From positions 62,001 through 126,000 of the forward strand of contig JADJGV010000009.1 of NCBI GenBank assembly GCA_016707895.1: a DNA stretch of 64,000 bases, written 5' to 3'. The notes beneath the pieces were generated by a model. The model had not been told where the DNA came from. It did no database searches and was given only the letters and a program-made list of their open reading frames with translations. The translations under genes and the position numbers were made by a program. This document shows positions 25,209 through 33,003 of this stretch, piece after piece; positions within the stretch are counted from its first letter, which is position 1, and each line of letters begins with the position of its first letter. This stretch comes from Myxococcales bacterium. GTDB taxonomy: Bacteria; Myxococcota_A; Polyangia; Haliangiales; Haliangiaceae.

Positions 25209-26428
25209 GATTCACTCGTCAACTGAAAAGTCGTGGTGGCTCGGTGGTCGAACCAGTCGCAGCCGATGGCGCAAATCATTTGAAGGGCTTCCATGTAGAG
25301 CCCCGCCTTGAGTGGCTCAACAACGGCCTGGACCTTGTCCCACAAGGTTAGCGATACCTCTGCGTGGACCGCTGCCCGTAGGACGCTAACGACCATATCC
25401 TGCTCCGTCGGGACGCCCCCGCGGATGGTGTGTACGGCGTTGCTGTTCCAGACACACGATGTATTCAGCCATAGGGTAGTGCCAGCGTCCCTTCCCAGGC
25501 GGGCCACAAGAATGCTCAGGAGCCGCTCCGCCGCGGCGCGCCCCTGGCGTCGGTACTCAGCAATTCGGCGGTCCCTGGCATGTGCATTGGCGGCTGGCCG
25601 AAGACATCTTGTTGACGCATAGTACTGGGCCTCAGAACTGCACTGGTCTACCATCCCCACTGCGGCGGCGAGCGTTTCCCGGGTGAACGCCACCTTCCCA
25701 AGATGTTCCTGCGCAACGCGGTCCATCCAGCCCTCCGCGAAGGCATCATCAGAATCTGTGCCGCCTCGCTGGGACGGGACGGCGACGCCCCAGTAGCCGT
25801 GCGATATGACCTCATGCGCCAGTATGTACGGAATCGACTGATATCCATCGAGACGGCCAGTGCGCCGGAATTCTTGTGAGAAGTGCAGATCGATGCGCCC
25901 CCCTGAGAAGTACTCGCCTGCTACTCCAAACCCGAGAGGGTCTCGCTGCAGATCGCTCACGGTGAGCTTGAAGGCAATGGGCGGCAACGGGCGGCGCAGT
26001 GCGCCCTCGTATAGCGAGTGTGTCGAAGCGGCGATGTCCCGAAGAACCAGCAGAAGCGTGCGCCGACAGTCGCCGGTTTGCATGCGGTGCGAGTCTTCGT
26101 CTCGATTGGTGCCCTCGCAGGTTCCAAGTCCCATGCCCAACGTGCACCGGTCGCAACTCGGTGCGAGCCGAGAAAGGGTATCAACAAATTCGCTCAGCTT
26201 CTTGCTGCGGCGCGCCTTAGGGGCGACGACTAGCGCGAGCTTGGCAACGTTATGGTCCAGGCGTCCCTCGTCGAGCGACTCTGCTTCCGTGGCGTGCGAG
26301 GCGGCAGTGGACTCTACAGATTCCCATAGGGGATCGCGAGTGGTCATTGGGTGCCGTGCGGTACTCTCCAGAAAGCACAGTCTGCTGGACAGGGCGGCCT
26401 GCCGACCCAGGTGTTCGCGTGAGGTCAT
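25205..26428 (-). CDS. Putative metal-binding HExxxH protein
   Basis: A 407-residue protein. The central helix YILAHEVISHGYWG carries H205-E206...H210, an HExxxH rather than the standard HExxH spacing, followed by DDAFAEGWMD with a possible third ligand E232. A Cys/His cluster (C92, C95, C104, H114, C121) precedes it and may bind zinc. A peptidase role is suggested but unproven because of the atypical spacing. The ATG at 26428 is used; an ATG at 26347 would remove 27 residues. Second clear gene of the low-GC operon. Confidence 0.72.
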   Translation of the reverse strand: MTSREHLGRQAALSSRLCFLESTARHPMTTRDPLWESVESTAASHATEAESLDEGRLDHNVAKLALVVAPKARRSKKLSEFVDTLSRLAPSCDRCTLGMGLGTCEGTNRDEDSHRMQTGDCRRTLLLVLRDIAASTHSLYEGALRRPLPPIAFKLTVSDLQRDPLGFGVAGEYFSGGRIDLHFSQEFRRTGRLDGYQSIPYILAHEVISHGYWGVAVPSQRGGTDSDDAFAEGWMDRVAQEHLGKVAFTRETLAAAVGMVDQCSSEAQYYASTRCLRPAANAHARDRRIAEYRRQGRAAAERLLSILVARLGRDAGTTLWLNTSCVWNSNAVHTIRGGVPTEQDMVVSVLRAAVHAEVSLTLWDKVQAVVEPLKAGLYMEALQMICAIGCDWFDHRATTTFQLTSES

Positions 26429-26439
26429 GGTGCTGATGC

Positions 26440-26715
26440 TCAGTCAGAACGCTTGAATGCCCGCCCGAGTCTCGCGACAATACGGGGGAGGATGTGCTCC
26501 TTGAAAAGGTCGTATGCCGCGGTCGTTGCGAAGGTAAAGAGGATGGAGCTGACCGCGCTGCCGCGCCCCTGTTCGATACTGAGATGTGAGCGCCAGTCAG
26601 GGTTGGGGGACGCTCCTTGCTGCTTTGCCTCGGCGGCTATTGCGTTCCACTCCTCATCGAGGATGGCGATGATCTCGGTGGCGTCTCCGTTAGACTCGTA
26701 TTGCTCTGTCAGCAT
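26440..26715 (-). CDS. Small protein at the head of the low-GC operon
   Basis: A 91-residue protein preceded by a strong AAGGAG ribosome binding site. The N-terminal half is acidic (ATEIIAILDEEWNAIAAEA); the C-terminal half has an amphipathic-to-hydrophobic segment (AVSSILFTFATTAAYDLF) and a basic end (RLGRAFKR). It could be membrane-associated. Family unknown. It ends 11 bases before the HExxxH gene, so it belongs to the operon. Confidence 0.7.
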   Translation of the reverse strand: MLTEQYESNGDATEIIAILDEEWNAIAAEAKQQGASPNPDWRSHLSIEQGRGSAVSSILFTFATTAAYDLFKEHILPRIVARLGRAFKRSD

Positions 26716-27290
26716 GAAAGGCTCCTTGTGCTATTGGGCGAACGTGGTAATGCGGTGGCGGCTCTTCTTGCACCCCAGCAGCTCCGGCGCTTGCCCACTC
26801 GGCGGTCTTGGGGGCTCGGGTGAAGAAGCGGATGTGGGCGCTGCCCTGGTTGTCGGTACTTGCCGTCGTTGATGACGACCCAGATTGGGCCGTCCCACTC
26901 GCGGCCGTCTGGTGCGACTTGGATGCGTTCTACGCGGATGACGATGCGCTTGTGATCTGCGGCGGCGGGGGCGGCGGTTCCGCGGGACCCGCGGTGACTT
27001 CGGCAGCTGGGCGTGTCGAGGGGGAATGGCTGCCGCCGCGCAGCACGATGACCAGGCGCGCGCCCCATGGCGAACGCGGCGAAGGCACCAGCGAAGAGCA
27101 GGCGGCGACGCGAGGCGGGCGCGGCGAGCTCGACGTCGGCGATGTCGACCGGGGCGGTCGGGCGGGGTGGCCGTGCCAGCGGTTGAGCGGCCGTCGCGCG
27201 CCGCTCCACATCGACCTTTGCACCACGCGCACACGCGGGGATCGGTGCCACCGTCCGGCGATCAGCGCCGCAGTGCTGATAGGAAAACAT
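26709..27290 (-). CDS. Possible decayed host protein with one membrane helix
   Basis: A 193-residue frame of host-like high GC. It contains one hydrophobic stretch (RRRLLFAGAFAAFAMG) after a Pro-rich cytoplasmic tail, then RIVIRVERIQVAPDGREWDG, which looks like a beta-strand domain. Coherent-looking protein seems to switch to other frames after the helix and again near the C-terminus, suggesting frameshifts or decay. It sits between the low-GC operon and the IS21 element. It may be a genuine first gene, but I consider decay more likely. Confidence 0.3.
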   Translation of the reverse strand: MFSYQHCGADRRTVAPIPACARGAKVDVERRATAAQPLARPPRPTAPVDIADVELAAPASRRRLLFAGAFAAFAMGRAPGHRAARRQPFPLDTPSCRSHRGSRGTAAPAAADHKRIVIRVERIQVAPDGREWDGPIWVVINDGKYRQPGQRPHPLLHPSPQDRRVGKRRSCWGARRAATALPRSPNSTRSLSC

Positions 27291-27343
27291 CTCTCACCCC
27301 CGTCACACCGTACTCCGCTTCACAGGAAGTCATCAAGCACCCC

Positions 27344-27349
27344 AATGGG
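27344..27349. repeat. Target-site duplication, left copy (AATGGG)
   Basis: The hexamer AATGGG abuts the left end of the IS21-family element and is repeated directly at its right end (30091-30096). Its length is in the usual range for this family. Confidence 0.75.
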
Positions 27350-27379
27350 TGTAACGGGCCGGCTTATTGGATCGGGATG

Positions 27380-27445
27380 GGGTCACCGAACCGGATCGGA
27401 TGCGGGTCGGCGAATCGGATCACGCCTGGGTCGGCGAATCGGATC
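27380..27445. repeat. Multiple transposase-binding repeats at the IS21 left end
   Basis: Three copies of an 18-bp motif spaced 24 bases apart: a variant at 27380, then GGGTCGGCGAATCGGATC at 27404 and 27428. The same motif lies inverted near the right end (29970-29987, and a variant at 30044-30061). Serial terminal repeats of this kind are the IstA binding sites of IS21 elements. Confidence 0.8.
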
Positions 27446-27611
27446 ATCCGGATTGCCCTGACCGTGGGCCTAGCGGCGCTGGTCGTGGCCGCCGTGGCCT
27501 GGGGCCAGGCAGCGGCCGGCGGCGGCGCGGCGGCGGCGATGCCCAACGGTGGCGCGCCGTCTGCGGGTGGCCAGGCGCGACCCTCCATGGATGGCGAAGA
27601 GGAGGACCGAG

Positions 27612-29156
27612 ATGCACCGCTTGCAGGACCTGGTGCGCTTCCATCGGCTGCGAACCGGGACGCGGGAGACGGCGCGGCTGCTGGGCATGGGGCCGAACAC
27701 CGAGCGGATGTACCGGGAGGCGATCGCCGAAGCCGGGCTGCTCGAGGGTCCGCTCGACGCGCTACCATCGCTCGACGAGCTGCGTGCGGCCGTCCTCGCG
27801 AAGCGGCCGGTGCCGGCGCTGCCGAAGCACCAGACGACGTCGCTGGAGCCCTACGTCGCGCTGATCACGACCCTAACGGAGAAGGGCCTCGGGCCACGCG
27901 CGATCTTCGATCGCCTCCGCCTCGAGCATGCGAGCTTCGGTGGTTCGCACTCGGCCGTGAAGCGGCTCTGCCGGGCGCTCAGGCGAGCGCGCGGCGTGCA
28001 GCCGTCGGAGGTCGCGATTCCCGTCGAGACCGCGCCCGGCGAGGCCGCCCAAGTGGACTTTGGCTACGTGGGCAAGCTGCTCGATCCGACGACGATGGCG
28101 CTGCGCAAGGCCTGGTGCTTCGTGATGGTGCTCGGCTTCAGCCGGCACATGGTCGTGCGGCTCGTCTTCGATCAGCGCATCGAGACCTGGCTGGCGCTTC
28201 ACGTCGAGGCCTTCGCCGAACTGGGCGGCGTGCCGAGGACGGTCGTGCCGGACAACCTCAAGGCGGCGGTGATCCGCGCCGCGTTCTGCATCGACGACCA
28301 GAGCGAGCTCAACCGCAGCTACCGCGAGTTCGCGCGCTACTACAACTTCAAGATCGACCCGACGCCGCCGTACGACCCTGGCAAGAAGGGCAAGGTCGAG
28401 GCGGGCGTGAAGTACGTCAAGGGCAACTTCTTCGTCGGGCGACAGGAGGCCGATGTCGAGGACGTGCGGCGCGACCTGCGCCGGTGGGTGTCCGAGATCG
28501 CCGGCACCCGCAAGCACGGCACGACCCACCAGCAGCCGCTGGAGCAGTTCGCCACGATCGAGCGCGCGGCGCTGCTGCCGTTGCCGATGACGGCCTGGCA
28601 GCCGGCCCTGTGGCGCCGCGCGCGCGTACACGCCGACGCGCACATCGCTCTCGACCGTCGACTGTACTCGGTGCCCTGGAAGCTGATCGGCCAGCGCGTG
28701 TGGGTGAGGACGACGGCCTCCACCCTCGTCATCTACGCCAACGACGAGCGCGTCGCGACGCACGACCGTCGCGGACCTGGCCCGCGCAGCACGCTCGACA
28801 GCCACCTGCCGACGCAACGCGCCGACCTGCGCCATCGCAGCCGGACCTTCTGGGAGCAGCGCGCCGACGCGATGGGCGAGGACGTCGGCCGCTACATCCG
28901 CGCGGTCTTCGACAGCGACGACGCGCTCTCGCAGTTGCGCGCCGTGCAGGCGATCGTCACCCACCTCGAGACGTTTCCCATCGAACGCGCGCGGGCCGCG
29001 TGCCGGCGCGCCGAGCACTTCGCGAGCTACGGCTACGGGGCGCTCAAGAACATCCTCCGCCGCGCGCTCGACCTCGAGCCGCTCCCCGCGCCGATGTCGG
29101 CGTCGCCGATCACCGCGCCGCGGTTCGCGCGGCCGGCCTCGCACTGGCGCCACTGA
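27612..29156 (+). CDS. istA: IS21-family transposase IstA
   Basis: A 514-residue transposase. An N-terminal helix-turn-helix (TRETARLLGMGPNTERMY) precedes an RNase-H-like core with DDE residues in VDFGYVG, VVPDNLKAAV and KKGKVEAGVKYVK. The ATG at 27612 is chosen because GGAGG lies seven bases upstream. It cuts and joins the element ends, needing IstB. The gene is intact and followed 25 bases later by istB. Confidence 0.93.
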   Translation: MHRLQDLVRFHRLRTGTRETARLLGMGPNTERMYREAIAEAGLLEGPLDALPSLDELRAAVLAKRPVPALPKHQTTSLEPYVALITTLTEKGLGPRAIFDRLRLEHASFGGSHSAVKRLCRALRRARGVQPSEVAIPVETAPGEAAQVDFGYVGKLLDPTTMALRKAWCFVMVLGFSRHMVVRLVFDQRIETWLALHVEAFAELGGVPRTVVPDNLKAAVIRAAFCIDDQSELNRSYREFARYYNFKIDPTPPYDPGKKGKVEAGVKYVKGNFFVGRQEADVEDVRRDLRRWVSEIAGTRKHGTTHQQPLEQFATIERAALLPLPMTAWQPALWRRARVHADAHIALDRRLYSVPWKLIGQRVWVRTTASTLVIYANDERVATHDRRGPGPRSTLDSHLPTQRADLRHRSRTFWEQRADAMGEDVGRYIRAVFDSDDALSQLRAVQAIVTHLETFPIERARAACRRAEHFASYGYGALKNILRRALDLEPLPAPMSASPITAPRFARPASHWRH

Positions 29157-29181
29157 TCGCTTCACCGACGAGGAACCAGCC

Positions 29182-29955
29182 ATGAGCGCCAACGACGACC
29201 TGATCCGCCTCCTCAAGAAGCTGCGCCTGTCGGGCGTGCTCCAGACGCTCGACCTGCGCACCCGCCAGGCCGTCGACGACGGCGTCGGCCACGGCGAGTT
29301 CCTCTATCGCCTGCTCAACGACGAGGCCGAGCGCCGCGACGGCAGGCAGCTCGATCAGCGCCTCCGTCGGGCCAGCTTCGAGAGCGACCGCACCCTCGAG
29401 GACTTCGACTTCCTCTTCAATCCCGCCGTCCCCAAGGCGAAGATCATCGACCTCGCGACCTGCACCTTCGTCGAGCGCCACGAGAATGTGCTGCTCATCG
29501 GGCCCACCGGCACCGGCAAGTCGCACATCGCTCAGGCGCTCGGCCATCGCGCCTGCCGCGCCGGCTACGCGGTGCTCTACGTCGCTGCCCAAGAGCTTCT
29601 CAAGCAGCTCCGCGCCGCACGCGCCGACGGTAGCAGCGATCGGCGACTGCTTCGCTTCACGACCCCGGACCTGCTGATCGTCGACGATCTTGGCCTGCGC
29701 CCGCTGACCGGCGACGAGCCCATCGACCTCTACGAGATCATCCGTCAGCGGTACCAACACGGCGCGACGATCCTGACCTCGAACCGTGCGGTCGACGAGC
29801 TGCCGGCGCTCTTCGGTGACCCGCTGCTCGCCAGCGCCGCCATGGACCGCCTGCTCCACGGCGCACACGTCGTGATCTTGGACGGCGACTCGTATCGCAA
29901 CCCGCCACCCGAGCGCACCCGCAAGCCGCGCGTCGCCCAGCGAGGTGCCTCGTGA
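29182..29955 (+). CDS. istB: IS21-family transposition helper ATPase IstB
   Basis: A 257-residue DnaC-like AAA+ ATPase: Walker A GPTGTGKS, Walker B LLIVDDLG, and an arginine-finger region after TSNRAVDEL. IstB polymerises on target DNA and stimulates IstA. The length is usual. Together with istA it forms an intact two-gene operon. Confidence 0.93.
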   Translation: MSANDDLIRLLKKLRLSGVLQTLDLRTRQAVDDGVGHGEFLYRLLNDEAERRDGRQLDQRLRRASFESDRTLEDFDFLFNPAVPKAKIIDLATCTFVERHENVLLIGPTGTGKSHIAQALGHRACRAGYAVLYVAAQELLKQLRAARADGSSDRRLLRFTTPDLLIVDDLGLRPLTGDEPIDLYEIIRQRYQHGATILTSNRAVDELPALFGDPLLASAAMDRLLHGAHVVILDGDSYRNPPPERTRKPRVAQRGAS

Positions 29956-29969
29956 TGGCGCAGGCCGCG

Positions 29970-30061
29970 GATCCGATTCGCCGACCCGCGCCCGTCACGT
30001 CGACAGCGCCGATCGCGGTGAGTTGGTCGACCTCGATCGGCGGATCCGCTTGGCCGACCCC
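29970..30061. repeat. Inverted transposase-binding repeats at the IS21 right end
   Basis: GATCCGATTCGCCGACCC at 29970-29987 is the exact reverse complement of the left-end motif, and a diverged copy lies at 30044-30061. The outer tip ends at 30090. Confidence 0.75.
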
Positions 30062-30090
30062 GTCCGGATCCGTTCCGCCGGTCCTTGACA

Positions 30091-30096
30091 AATGGG
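30091..30096. repeat. Target-site duplication, right copy (AATGGG)
   Basis: Direct repeat of the hexamer at 27344-27349, immediately outside the right end of the IS21-family element. From here to 30373 I see no gene, only GC-rich non-coding sequence. Confidence 0.75.
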
Positions 30097-30373
30097 GTGG
30101 CGCGCGAGGCGCGAGATCGTGTGGCTGTGTTCGGTGGTTCAGCGCCTCGCCTGCCCAACGCTCCAGGTTTCGGGGACGGCCATTCGGCGGTGGTAACAAC
30201 CGCCCCGTCTGGCGGCACCCATGGCCGCCGCTAAGGGTGCGGTCACCTGAAAGGTGTGAGCCGCGGGGCGCGGCGGGATAGCGAGCACAGGTTGGCGCCC
30301 CATCCTGGTCGAGATGCAACGATGTTCTGCGGCGGCCCCGGCAGAGTCCCACCGGCCGCGATGCGTGAGCCGT

Positions 30374-30791
30374 GAGCCCGGAACGGGGCTAATCCCGGGA
30401 GCGGCGCTTCGCCGGGGCGCCGACGGCGGGCAGCGGTGCGCGTCTCGCCGCGGTGGTGGTCAGGCGGCGGCGAGATTCGTCGGGTCGGCCACGCCGCGAC
30501 GGCGCGGCCGGGGCGGTCGCGCTGGGGGACGGAGCGTCAGGCGAGTCAGATAGCGAGGGTGGCGGGTCCGGCGGTGGCGCGAGAGCCCGGAACGGGGTTA
30601 ATCCCGGGAGCGGCGCTTCGCAGGGGCGCCGGAGGCGGGCGGCGGCGCGCGTGGCGCCGCGGTGGTGGCGGTCAGGCGGCGGCCCGATCCGTCGGATCGG
30701 CCACGCCGCGACGGCGCGGCCGGGGAGGCCGCGCTGGGGGACGGAGCGTCAGCGGAGTCAGAGGGCGAGGGTGGCGGGGCCGGCGGTGGCG
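30374..30791. repeat. 209-bp tandem duplication
   Basis: Two diverged tandem copies, each opening GAGCCCGGAACGGGG: the first runs 30374-30582, the second 30583-30791. The second copy includes the last 34 bases of the transposase-like gene on the minus strand, while the first carries a remnant of that gene end. Together with the sequence before it this fills the gene-free stretch 30097-30757. Confidence 0.75.
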
Positions 30792-31693
30792 GGCGGCGAG
30801 CCGGGAGGCTGGGCGACGGGGACGTTGGCGAAGCGGCGCAGCCAGTAGGTGCCGTAGGGGAAGGTGACGGCGCGGCCGGCGAGCCAGGCCTTGCGGGTCT
30901 CGCGGTAGTCGTCGATGAAGTCGCGGTTGCGCTGCAGCGCCGCGATGCGGGCCCACTTGTTGCGGGCGGCGACGCGCGGACGCAGGCCGCGCCGCGGCTC
31001 GTGCGAGCACGGGCGCGCGGCCCAGTCTTGTCGGAGGATGGCGCGGCGGCCGAGCACGCGGCGGCCGGTGCGGGCGCGGCGCTGGGCGTGCAGCGCCTCG
31101 ACCTCGGCGACGCGCCGGCGCAGCTCGGCGCGGAACTCGTCAGGGTCGCCGAGCGCGTCGGGGATGACGAAGCGCAGCGTGACCGACTCGGGCATGTCGC
31201 CGTCGGGATCGAAGAAGTGGCGCGGGCGCTTGATGACCAGCTCACGATCGGCGAGCAGGTCGGCGAGGCCGTTGACGCCGGGCCAGTGGCGGACGAGGTC
31301 GACGAGGCCGTCCTTGACCGCGTTGGTCGCGGCGTAGACCAGCTTGTCCATGACCGCGGCGCGGTCGGCGAGTTCGAGCACGCACGGCGGCTCGCTGGCC
31401 CAGAAGTTCTCCCAGCGGCCGCGCAGCGCGTTCATCGCGCGGGCGGTGAGCTTGTGGAAGTGCTCGGTGAACTCGGGGTGGCGCCCCTCGGGATCCCACA
31501 TCGTCGTGTGGTGATGGTTGCTCAGCAGCGACGGCAGGACGACGCCCATGTGCGCGCGCTCGGCCGCGAGCGCGAGGCAGTACAGTACCGTCTGGTTGGT
31601 GGCGTCGTCGGGCCGCAAGAAGAACTGCCGCAGCGCGCACCGGCGCGTCACGAACACGAACTTGCCCGGAGTCACCTGCCGCGGCGCCGCCAC
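30758..31693 (-). CDS. RAYT-like (Y1/IS200-type HUH) transposase
   Basis: A 311-residue protein from the GTG at 31693. VTPGKFVFVTRRCALRQFFL, the HUH motif in LLSNHHHTTMW, and MDKLVYAATNAVKDGLV, with a candidate catalytic Tyr, match REP-associated tyrosine transposases of myxobacteria. Such proteins are single-copy, have no IS ends of their own, and act on short palindromes. Palindromes of that kind lie just upstream at 31753-31817. The gene tail is duplicated in the 209-bp tandem repeat. Confidence 0.75.
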   Translation of the reverse strand: MAAPRQVTPGKFVFVTRRCALRQFFLRPDDATNQTVLYCLALAAERAHMGVVLPSLLSNHHHTTMWDPEGRHPEFTEHFHKLTARAMNALRGRWENFWASEPPCVLELADRAAVMDKLVYAATNAVKDGLVDLVRHWPGVNGLADLLADRELVIKRPRHFFDPDGDMPESVTLRFVIPDALGDPDEFRAELRRRVAEVEALHAQRRARTGRRVLGRRAILRQDWAARPCSHEPRRGLRPRVAARNKWARIAALQRNRDFIDDYRETRKAWLAGRAVTFPYGTYWLRRFANVPVAQPPGSPPATAGPATLAL

Positions 31694-31752
31694 GCCGTCA
31701 CGCTCAGCAAGATCGCGGCCACCGCCAACCACGCGAGATCGCGATCGCCCGC

Positions 31753-31817
31753 TGTCCGGGTATGTCCGAATCCCGGACGAATGGCCGGAATCCGGCCAGC
31801 CGCCGGACACCGGGCAT
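31753..31817. repeat. REP-like palindromes upstream of the RAYT gene
   Basis: Nested inverted repeats: TGTCCGGG pairs with CCCGGAC 11 bases later, GGCCGGAATCCGGCC is a near-perfect palindrome, and a final CCGGACA closes the set. The TGTCCGG/CCGGACA words recur at 54041-54118, about 22 kb away. Confidence 0.55.
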
Positions 31818-31846
31818 GGTTTCGCGGGATGTGGCGCGGCGGTGGT

Positions 31847-31874
31847 TTGAATGCCCAGGTAGATGTGATACAAA
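31847..31874 (+). promoter_or_regulatory. Candidate promoter of the AbiE-like antitoxin gene
   Basis: TTGAAT, a 16-base spacer and TACAAA lie 30 bases before the antitoxin start, within an unusually AT-rich stretch (31846-31905). The fit to a sigma-70 promoter is reasonable but untested. Confidence 0.35.
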
Positions 31875-31903
31875 ACGCATGTCAAAAATAATTCGGGAAT
31901 TCA

Positions 31904-32518
31904 TTGAGTATCAAGCGAGCCGCGCCAACGAAGACCGCCGAGCTTCTCCGTATCGCCCGGAAGGGGCCGCTGCGCGCTCGGGACCTCGACGAGGCGGGCA
32001 TCCCGAGGGCGTACCTCCAGCGGCTCCGTGATCGCGGCTTGCTCGAGCAGGTCGACCGAGGGCTCTACCGGCTCGCGGACGCACCGGTGACCGAGCTGAG
32101 TTCGCTCGCGGAGGTTAGCAAGCGTGTGCCGCGGGCGGTCATCTGCCTGCTCAGCGCGCTGCAAGTCCATGGCATGACGAGCGAGTCGCCGCGCGCCGTC
32201 TGGGTGCTCATCGATCGGCACGCGCGCACGCCGAACGTCACGTCTCCGACGCTCGAGGTCGTCCGCGCGAGCGGTCGCGCGCTGGCGCACGGCGTCGAGA
32301 CGCGCATGATCGACGGCGTGAAGGTCTCCGTCACGACGCCCGCGAAGGCCGTCGCCGACTGCTTCCGGTTTCGCCGACACGTCGGGCTCGAGGTCGCGCT
32401 CGCGGCGCTCAAGGACTACCTCCGCAAGCGCGTCGGCAGCATCGATGCGCTCGTCGACGCCGCCCACGCCGATCGCATCTACGCGTTCATGCGCCCGTAC
32501 CTGGAGGCGCTTGCGTGA
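31904..32518 (+). CDS. AbiEi-family antitoxin/transcriptional regulator
   Basis: A 204-residue protein starting at TTG. The N-terminal winged helix (GPLRARDLDEAGIPRAYLQR, LEQVDRGLYRL) and the C-terminal part (LLSALQVHGMTSESPRAVWV, VSVTTPAKAVADCFRFRRHVG) match AbiEi antitoxins of type IV toxin-antitoxin systems. The antitoxin represses its own operon and counters a nucleotidyltransferase toxin. Its stop overlaps the toxin start (GTGA). The antitoxin looks intact. Confidence 0.85.
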   Translation: MSIKRAAPTKTAELLRIARKGPLRARDLDEAGIPRAYLQRLRDRGLLEQVDRGLYRLADAPVTELSSLAEVSKRVPRAVICLLSALQVHGMTSESPRAVWVLIDRHARTPNVTSPTLEVVRASGRALAHGVETRMIDGVKVSVTTPAKAVADCFRFRRHVGLEVALAALKDYLRKRVGSIDALVDAAHADRIYAFMRPYLEALA

Positions 32519-32838
32519 CCAAGTCGCCGCCTCGAGACGTCGCCGCGTCCGTGCGAGCGCGCCTGCTGCGCCTGGCTCGCGAGCGTGGCGAGGACGTTCA
32601 GCTCATGCTCACGCGCTACGCCAACGAACGGCTGCTCTTCCGGCTTGCCTCGTCGCGGCACGCGCAGCGGTTCGTGCTGAAGGGTGCGGCGTTGTTCACG
32701 CTCTGGACCGGCCGGCCGCACCGCGCGACCCGCGACATCGATCTGCACGTCCGAGCCCTGCACGTGGCGAGCGGGTGGGCCGTGGGGGTGACCGCCGTCG
32801 GCACCCTCGGAATCTCGGGCGCGGCTGTCGCCCGGTAG
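32515..32838 (+). pseudogene. Truncated AbiEii-family nucleotidyltransferase toxin
   Basis: The first 76 residues match AbiEii toxins (LMLTRYANERLLFRLASS, FVLKGAALFTLWTGRPHRATRDIDL), including the nucleotidyltransferase acidic motif in RDIDL. Immediately afterwards, at about 32745, similarity stops and 31 unrelated residues lead to a stop, so the protein is 107 residues where the family usually has close to 300. The toxin is therefore probably inactive. No remaining toxin sequence is visible downstream. Confidence 0.72.
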
Positions 32839-32871
32839 GGACGAGAGCCCAGCGACAGATCGGCAGGAAAG

Positions 32872-32886
32872 GGAACCCAGGGTTCC
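32872..32886. terminator. Stem-loop palindrome between convergent genes
   Basis: GGAACCC-A-GGGTTCC forms a perfect short hairpin, with CAGGAA and TTCCTG able to extend it. It lies about 35 bases after the truncated toxin and before the convergent outer membrane gene. There is no T-run, so terminator function is uncertain. Confidence 0.3.
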
Positions 32887-33003
32887 TGACGGTGAAGCAT
32901 CTGGCGGCTGGCGGGCTCGATGCCACGTGGCTGCCCACCGACTGGCGGTGGGGCTGATCGTCACGGCGGCAGGTCGACGAACGCACGCGCCGCCCCCCCG
33001 CCG

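Larger units (their letters stand above)
27350..30090 (+). mobile_element. Complete IS21-family insertion sequence
   Basis: About 2.74 kb carrying istA and istB. The outer ends begin TGTAACGGGCCGGC on the left and TGTCAAGGACCGGC on the complementary right end, matching at most positions. Directly flanking both ends is the 6-bp direct repeat AATGGG (27344-27349 and 30091-30096), the target-site duplication expected for IS21 elements. Both genes are intact, so the element is probably recent and functional. Confidence 0.85.

Noticed and set aside
32515..32838. Functional AbiE toxin-antitoxin system
   Set aside because: The toxin keeps only about the first quarter of the family sequence.
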